From Alopecurus myosuroides (Eukaryota; Streptophyta; Magnoliopsida; Poales; Poaceae): a DNA stretch of 64,000 nt. The stretch spans positions 398,024,541 through 398,088,540 of the forward strand of contig CM054057.1 of assembly GCA_028641055.1 (NCBI GenBank). The letters run 5' to 3'. Under the pieces are notes generated by a model, which ran no database searches, was not told the DNA's origin, and saw only the letters and a list, made by a program, of their open reading frames with translations. Positions 58,688 to 64,000 of the stretch are shown here, one piece after another. The position numbers and the translations under genes were made by a program. How positions within the stretch are numbered: the stretch's first letter is position 1; the number at the start of each line of letters is the position of its first letter.

Positions 58688-60264
58688 GACTACAACCTCG
58701 TCCCGAGATTTGGGAAGGCTAGAAAGAAAGATTAGGTTTGGGTAACTGGGTTCCAGAACAACTGGGTGGGCTACCACCCTTAAAGAAACTTTTGTGGGTA
58801 GTCTATTTTCATTAGATTGGAGTGTAGCTGGATTCCCGATTGTCTTGAATAGAACTTCCCTTCGCGGTAGAGCTGTAGACTAACATGGGTATATTGAACT
58901 ACCTTTGACACTGAGGGGTCACTCTTTGGGTCAATCAAAAGTCCTTGGGTCACTCTCAACTTGGTCTTTTGATGTCCATGGCAAACTTCCATCTTGTTGT
59001 TGTCATCCTTGAAGGCAGACATCATGCTATTTATAATGAAACTCATCATGGTAGGCAAAACTTCCATTTGTTTGATACCTCCAAGGTTGGCTTGATCCTC
59101 ACCGAAAATAGTACGTTTTCATTAACACTAACATAGGGTCATTATTGTATTCTACCATTCTATGGTTCAGGTTTAACATCGTCGTCTCTCTAATAGGTAT
59201 GTCACTCAGATTTAACATTCCTCATAGCAAAAGTAAATAATGTGAGTAGTCACCATGGGGGCCAATTCATGTTGCACTCAATCATTACCTTGTACTTGGA
59301 TTGATGAATGTTGTTTAATAACACTAGGTCACCTCACTTGTCTAACAGAAAGTTTCCAATCTATAAGACAAACCTGAGCTAACTATCATTTCTCAACTAG
59401 TGGGTTTCGTAAAACTCCTATGTAACACAAACTGGATAGTTGTGTTTCTTCATCATTTCTTCTCTTGGTGTAGTTGGCTCTGAAATTTTCATATCTCATG
59501 CAACTTGGGGTTCACTTGTCTTTCTTCACTTGTTGATTGGCTTACTGCTCCTTATGATGTAGTTGGCATTGATCATAGATGTGATTGTTCCTTCACACAA
59601 AAGGGATCTTGAAATCTGTGACATTCCTCAATTGTATGGCTTGTGTCTCTATAAAGAACTAGTCATGGCATTCTTGGGTGAAAGGTTTGTTGTTGCACTT
59701 CATAGGGTAGCCCAATAGGGTTGGTAAATGGGTCTGGGTTTTGGTTTGGCTTAGCATGAAAGAGTAGAGATTAGAAAGAGACTAAAGAAATTCCTACCCC
59801 AACACATTAGATCAAGGAAACTCATCTTGCAAACAACACATAACAAACATATAGCAACACATTCACCACACCAAACAACATGGTTTTTAGAAAACACTAA
59901 TATTGTCATACCATAATCATTGGTATGATCAATACACTAACACGTTAACGTTGTTCTAACAAAGTAACGAGATTGGTGGTATCATCTATATCTTCTTTAG
60001 TTTTCTTCAAATTCTTCTCTCCATGTCTTGAGGTGTTCTTGATTTTTGTGAAGTCTATGTTTTCTTCAAGTTCTTCAGTAATCTTGAGTGTAAGTCTTCA
60101 TGTGGCGAAAATACTTCTTGCACTTCTTGGTATGATCATCAACATTCCTGTCTTGATGGTATTGAAGAGGTAGGTCATCTACAAAATTTTGAAGGTGAAT
60201 AATAGATGAGATGATATGAGAAGAATTAAGACGATTGTTTTGTTTCTAGAAAGTTTGAACATAG
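58688..60264 (-). other. LARD copy C internal domain, lacking the Tat-type insertion
   Basis: Matches 27250-28045 joined directly to 53136-53905. At 59464-59468 a single CTTGG continues into TGTAGTTGG without interruption, which is the empty-site form of the Tat-type insertion. The polypurine tract region next to the LTR is damaged by a short deletion compared with copy B. Homology stops at 60264, just short of the primer site, where unrelated gene-like sequence begins. Confidence 0.75.
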
Positions 60265-63200
60265 CGGGTGCTGCCACTCCAGCAACGCGCCCACCCCATG
60301 TGCTACATGGGCGGCCCCCGCGATTCTACTCGGACAACCACGTTCGAGCTCAGCAATGCGGACGTCGCCGCTCATGCGCGGTCCATCCTGACCACCGGCC
60401 TCAGAGACAATTGGCAGTATGGCTTCATCCCATACAGCCGTACGAAGCCGATTGAACGGGTATGTGCTTCTTACTCTGCTTCTTGCATACGCAATCCGAG
60501 TAGATAATCTTCTCTCCTTGCTGCGACTAGCATTTGCGCTCTGCGCCGAATAGGGCGCTTAACGGAACTGCTCAGGCTTAGTGTGCTTGGTGTTTGCACG
60601 CCTTGTCGGGAAGCACACTTAGGAGAATTTCTTAGGCTTAATGTGCTTGGTGTTTGCGCGCCTTGCCGAGTAGGACACCTAGCAAATTTCCCTAGTCTTA
60701 GTGTGCTTTGTGTTTGCACGCCTAGTCGGGTAGGGTGCCTTTATGCTACTCGACTGACTTGTGATGTCTCTCTATTCTGCAGGTCCTTGATCGCCAGCTC
60801 ACTGAGAGCATGGAGCGCTTTGAGGACAACTGGTCGGCGGACCGAGAGGAGGACGACGAGGTTTCCTTCGAGACCGCGGACGGGCTCAACCTCCCCCATG
60901 CTCAGACAGAGAAGCATCATGTAGATGCATCTGTCCGTGATTGGACCGAGGACGAGGACGAAGGTAATTGAGCTCATCTTGCCTGGTCGCAAGCCGTGCT
61001 ACCCAGTTTTTCCTTGCTTCTGAGTTGTTTTTCTTCTTCCCAACATCGCAGGCGGCGCTGATGCTGAAGAAGATGACGAGGAGGAGAACGAGGAAGCCCT
61101 TGTCGTTAAGCCGCTCTCGGTTGCTGCTCCTCTTACCCGCAAACGGGCGGGTAGCGGTGCTCAGGAGCCCCCCGCCAAGAAGAAGAAGACGACCGGGAAG
61201 ACGACCAAGAAGACCGCGACGCGAGGAGGGCGGACCATCCCTACCCGCAAAGGGTAAGCATTTTCTCCTTCGTTGCTTCTCCTCGATTTCCTCTGTCCTT
61301 CTCTTTTTCCTGAAACTGTTTCTTTCTTCAGAGCCCCCTTGAATGCTGACGCCGCTCTCGCGCCCACCGTGACTAAGAAGAAATCCGCCATTGACGTTGA
61401 TAACCTTATCGACCTCGACGACGATACTGGAGCCGCAGCGCAGGCCGGAGCGCGTGCGTCCTCTCCCGTGAAAGGGGACGACTCTGACGACGCTCGATAT
61501 ATGGATAGCGATGCCCCCGACGCTGAGCAGGAGCAGCAGACCCGCGCAGATCAAGAAGCGCGGGACACTGATCGCGACGCAAGACCGCTTTCTCCTCCGG
61601 CCGCCACAGCCGAGGAGAACCTAGATCAAGACCCCGAGAAGCATGATGATGATGCCGCCCTTGAGCGGCGAGAAGATGACTTGGAGCAGCCAGCGACAAA
61701 GGCTGCTGAGCAAGACGACCCCGCGGTCCAGCCGCGGGTAGAGGGACCAGATGCCACACAGCAAGACCCCGCTGTCGGGCAGCGGGTTGAGACTATCGAT
61801 GAGACGGAGCAGTACCCTCTGAGCGACGCGCAACCTGGCGCCGCGCAGGGTAGCGCTCAGCCGGACGCCACGCCGAGTAGCGCGCCTTTGGCGCCGCCTA
61901 CCCAGCAGGGTACTTCCTCCAGCGCGCCAAGCCCTCCATTAGTGAAGAAGACCAAGACAACATCCAGCCCTCCAGCCCAGCAGCTTATCAAGAAGATCAA
62001 ACAAGAGGTCGTTGACAAGAATGCCACCGAGAAGAGGGCTGCCGAGAAAAAGGCTGCCGAGACCCAGGCCGCCGAGAAGCCAGCTGGCCAGTTAGATGGC
62101 GCTGTTCGCAGGAATCCTTCGCCTAGCGGTACGCGTGGTGCTGCCACGATGCTGCCGCCAAGACCAACTGCCAAGCCTGGCCAGCTCACCATCCATGAAC
62201 CTGAGGCGGCTGCTGATACCGCCGCAGGGTCCAACTTCCCGGATCCACCCACCTTCCCACCTTATATGGTGAAGATGAGCCAGCAGCACAACATTCCATT
62301 GACCCCAGTCGAGAGGAAGCTCGCTATTCGGAGGGGCAAACAGGCTACGCCGGTGGACTCCAAGCCTCCAGCCAGGAACAAGGACCGATCAGTCTCGTTC
62401 TACTCGCGCGAGGTTGCAGAAACCGAGGTGACATCCACGGGCATCGAGCAGATAGTCGACCGGGTTGGATTCATCGATGCTGAGTGGGACAGCGACGTCC
62501 TCGGCAACACGAACTGGCACGGCACATCTCTGGGCGATCTAGACCACATGCGTGTCGACTGGAACAAGGCAGACATGGGTTATAAACCCATGACTATTGC
62601 GTCCAACACCAGCACTCTCGCCGCCAAGCTCTTCGTCCATCGCAAGGCCGCGGAGGATATTGAACAAACTTACGCGGTAAGCTTTTTTCATCCGTCCCGA
62701 GTTGCATTTTCTTTTTCTTCTATTCTGCTGCTTCTTCTTATCCATCCCCCAGTCCCCGAGATTCTGGCCGAGTAGGCGGGTACTCAACCGAGTTGCCGCC
62801 TTCTCGGGTTGAATCTACCCGTCTTTGCCTGACTCCTTTTCTTTCTTCCTCCCAGAACTGCCGTCTGAAAAGAACCAATCTGTACCGGCGACTGCTGTGG
62901 AACCACAGCATTGCTAGGAGGCGCCTCGAGGCCCTGGAAAAGGAGCTCAAGTCCGCTGAGGCGGCGGATAAGAATGTCATGGACAGCTCCCTCAAGCTTT
63001 CCGAGATCGAGAGTGAGATTTTAGCCGCGCGGTTTCCGCGTTTTATGTTTACGCCCGCTATTGCTTTCTGCTCTAACCTACTCATTTCTGCAGGCAAGTT
63101 CAAGACCCTGGCCGAGGAACACTCCAACTGCCGCGCCTTCGTCGAGAGCGGGCAAACCACCATCAAGAGGCTGGAAGGTGAGTTGTTGTTCTTCTCGGCT

Positions 63201-64000
63201 TGCTTCCTTGCTTTCATCCTTGCTACTCTGCTGACCGTGCTTTGCTTTTCACAGAAGATCATCAGAAGTTTGTCGAAGAGCATCTCGACTGCCTCAAGCC
63301 CGCTGAGGTGCAGGCGCAGATTGCAACCCTTGAGGCGGAATTCAAGAAAAGACACCTCACCGAGTTGAAACCACTGCAGGACCAAGTGCGAACTGCTCTC
63401 AAGAAAGCCACTGACCTAGCCACCGAGAGGGACAACGCGGTGGCCGAGAAGAAAAAAGGCCGAAACGGCAGCCATAGCCAAGCGACAGGCCCTCGAGCTG
63501 GAATGCAAGTCACTAAAGGAGAGCAACGCGGATCTTTTGCTTCAGCAGGCGCAGTTCCGGAAGGTGGAAGAGAAGCATGTTGCTGATGATAAAACATGGA
63601 AGAAAAGCTGCAGGCGCTACTCTTCGATCTGAACAGTAAGTGCTTGCTTCTCCGCCCTTTTCTTGTTTCTTGCGCTTCTCCGCTGCTCGGTTTGTTTTTT
63701 ACTCGGTTTCTGTTTCTGATCTTCTCAATAGCTTTTTCAGAAATCTTCCCCGACCTCGAGTCATCTTGCAAGCCTGCCTTGGTGAAGGCCCGAGCAGCTC
63801 GTATTGAGAAGGGCGAACCAATGGACACCAAGGCCGAGATCGAAGATAGCATCACAGTTATGCAGGGGCAGCTTTAGCGCTTAAGCGGTGTGGGCACCGA
63901 TCTGGTGCGCACCGCATTCAAGCTCCATGAGGTGTTCTGGCCCAAGGACTCCATGCCAAAAACTATCCGCGGACTTGCCGCGAAGCTGAATGGCATGAAG
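60265..64000 (+). pseudogene. Spliced transposon-associated coiled-coil gene, 5' truncated
   Basis: Eight exons with consistent phases across GT-AG introns: 60265-60459, 60783-60963, 61052-61253, 61332-62676, 62856-63012, 63094-63177, 63255-63635 and 63741 onward. Exon 1 includes FELSNADVAAHARSILTTGL and DNWQYGFIPYSRTKPIERV. Exons 2-3 are very acidic, then Lys-rich (KKKKTTGKTTKK). Exon 4 (448 codons) is disordered, rich in Ala, Asp, Pro and Gln. Exons 5-8 are helical, with RRLEALEKELKSAEA and AQIATLEAEFKKR. Lesions: a frameshift near 63460, another near 63590, and TAG at 63875-63877. The architecture resembles the antisense genes of the Tat-type element. The N-terminal part is lost at the 60264 joint and the gene continues past the window. 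Function unknown; it may be the internal gene of another retrotransposon. Confidence 0.65.
60577..60756 (+). repeat. 60 bp tandem repeat, three copies, in intron 1
   Basis: Units begin at 60577, 60637 and 60697, each starting CTTA(G/A)TGTGCTT(G/T)GTGTTTGC. A degenerate partial unit precedes them from about 60527. They lie in the intron between 60459 and 60783 of the spliced gene. Confidence 0.75.

Larger units (their letters stand above)
24548..60264 (-). mobile_element. LARD-like copies B and C, minus-strand tandem array
   Basis: Read on the minus strand: internal C (60264-58688), LTR (58687-53947), internal B (53946-53136, then 28045-27250 after the Tat-type insertion is removed), LTR (27249-24548). 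The middle LTR thus serves as 3' LTR of C and 5' LTR of B. Such LTR-internal-LTR-internal order is expected from recombination between LTRs of related copies. The array joins element A head-on at 24548 and is broken at 60264. No coding domains are visible. The ORF pair 27355-27642 and 58780-59067 (minus, 95 codons each) is nearly identical, but that follows from the overall similarity of the copies. Confidence 0.7.

Noticed and set aside
1..64000. CRISPR arrays, operons, ribosome binding sites, tRNA genes
   Set aside because: The sequence is plant nuclear repeat DNA. Repeats seen are LTRs, short tandem arrays and microsatellites; no cloverleaf or spaced-repeat array was recognised by eye.

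Overview
This window is a stack of nested LTR retrotransposons and their remnants. I found no convincing ordinary host gene, no tRNA or rRNA gene, and nothing bacterial. It looks like intergenic DNA of a large-genome grass, probably Triticeae or a close relative. The reasons are long-LTR Ty3/gypsy elements, a Copia element with BARE/Angela-type layout, a Sabrina/Athila-type gypsy carrying only gag and protease, and LARD-like elements with about 4.7 kb LTRs. Species and family names are inference; boundaries and target-site duplications (TSDs) were read directly.

Layout. 1-6325: decayed repeats, then a gypsy pol tail, an LTR-like block, a leader and a broken gag on the + strand. 6326-18959: a minus-strand gypsy (LTR, pol, zinc knuckle) whose LTR was split by a complete + strand Sabrina-like element (6517-14690). 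18960-24547: a LARD-like element (A), + strand, with a 4.68 kb LTR and an initiator-Met primer site. 24548-60264: related LARD copies in minus orientation (B and C), arranged LTR-internal-LTR-internal as a tandem array.

Inside copy B sits a Tat-type Ty3/gypsy element (28046-53130, TSD CTTGG) with matching 492 bp LTRs. It carries a sense gag-pol with two RNase H-like regions and, between pol and the 3' LTR, antisense spliced genes with their own TATA box. That element was itself hit twice: by a Copia element (35661-43593, 1330 bp LTRs, TSD TTTCC) in an antisense exon, and by a 4353 bp solo LTR (45272-49624, TSD CACGC) in an antisense intron. Without these insertions it is about 12.8 kb.

60265-64000: the 3' part of another spliced + strand gene of the same general class (coiled-coil, transposon-associated), with seven phase-consistent exon junctions and a truncated 5' end. 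All pol genes here carry stops or frameshifts, so none looks autonomous. The most interesting content is the antisense gene system of the Tat-type element, a possible spliced acidic micro-ORF inside a long LTR, an undisturbed empty-site copy dating the Tat-type insertion, and repeated polypurine-tract modules in two unrelated gypsy families.
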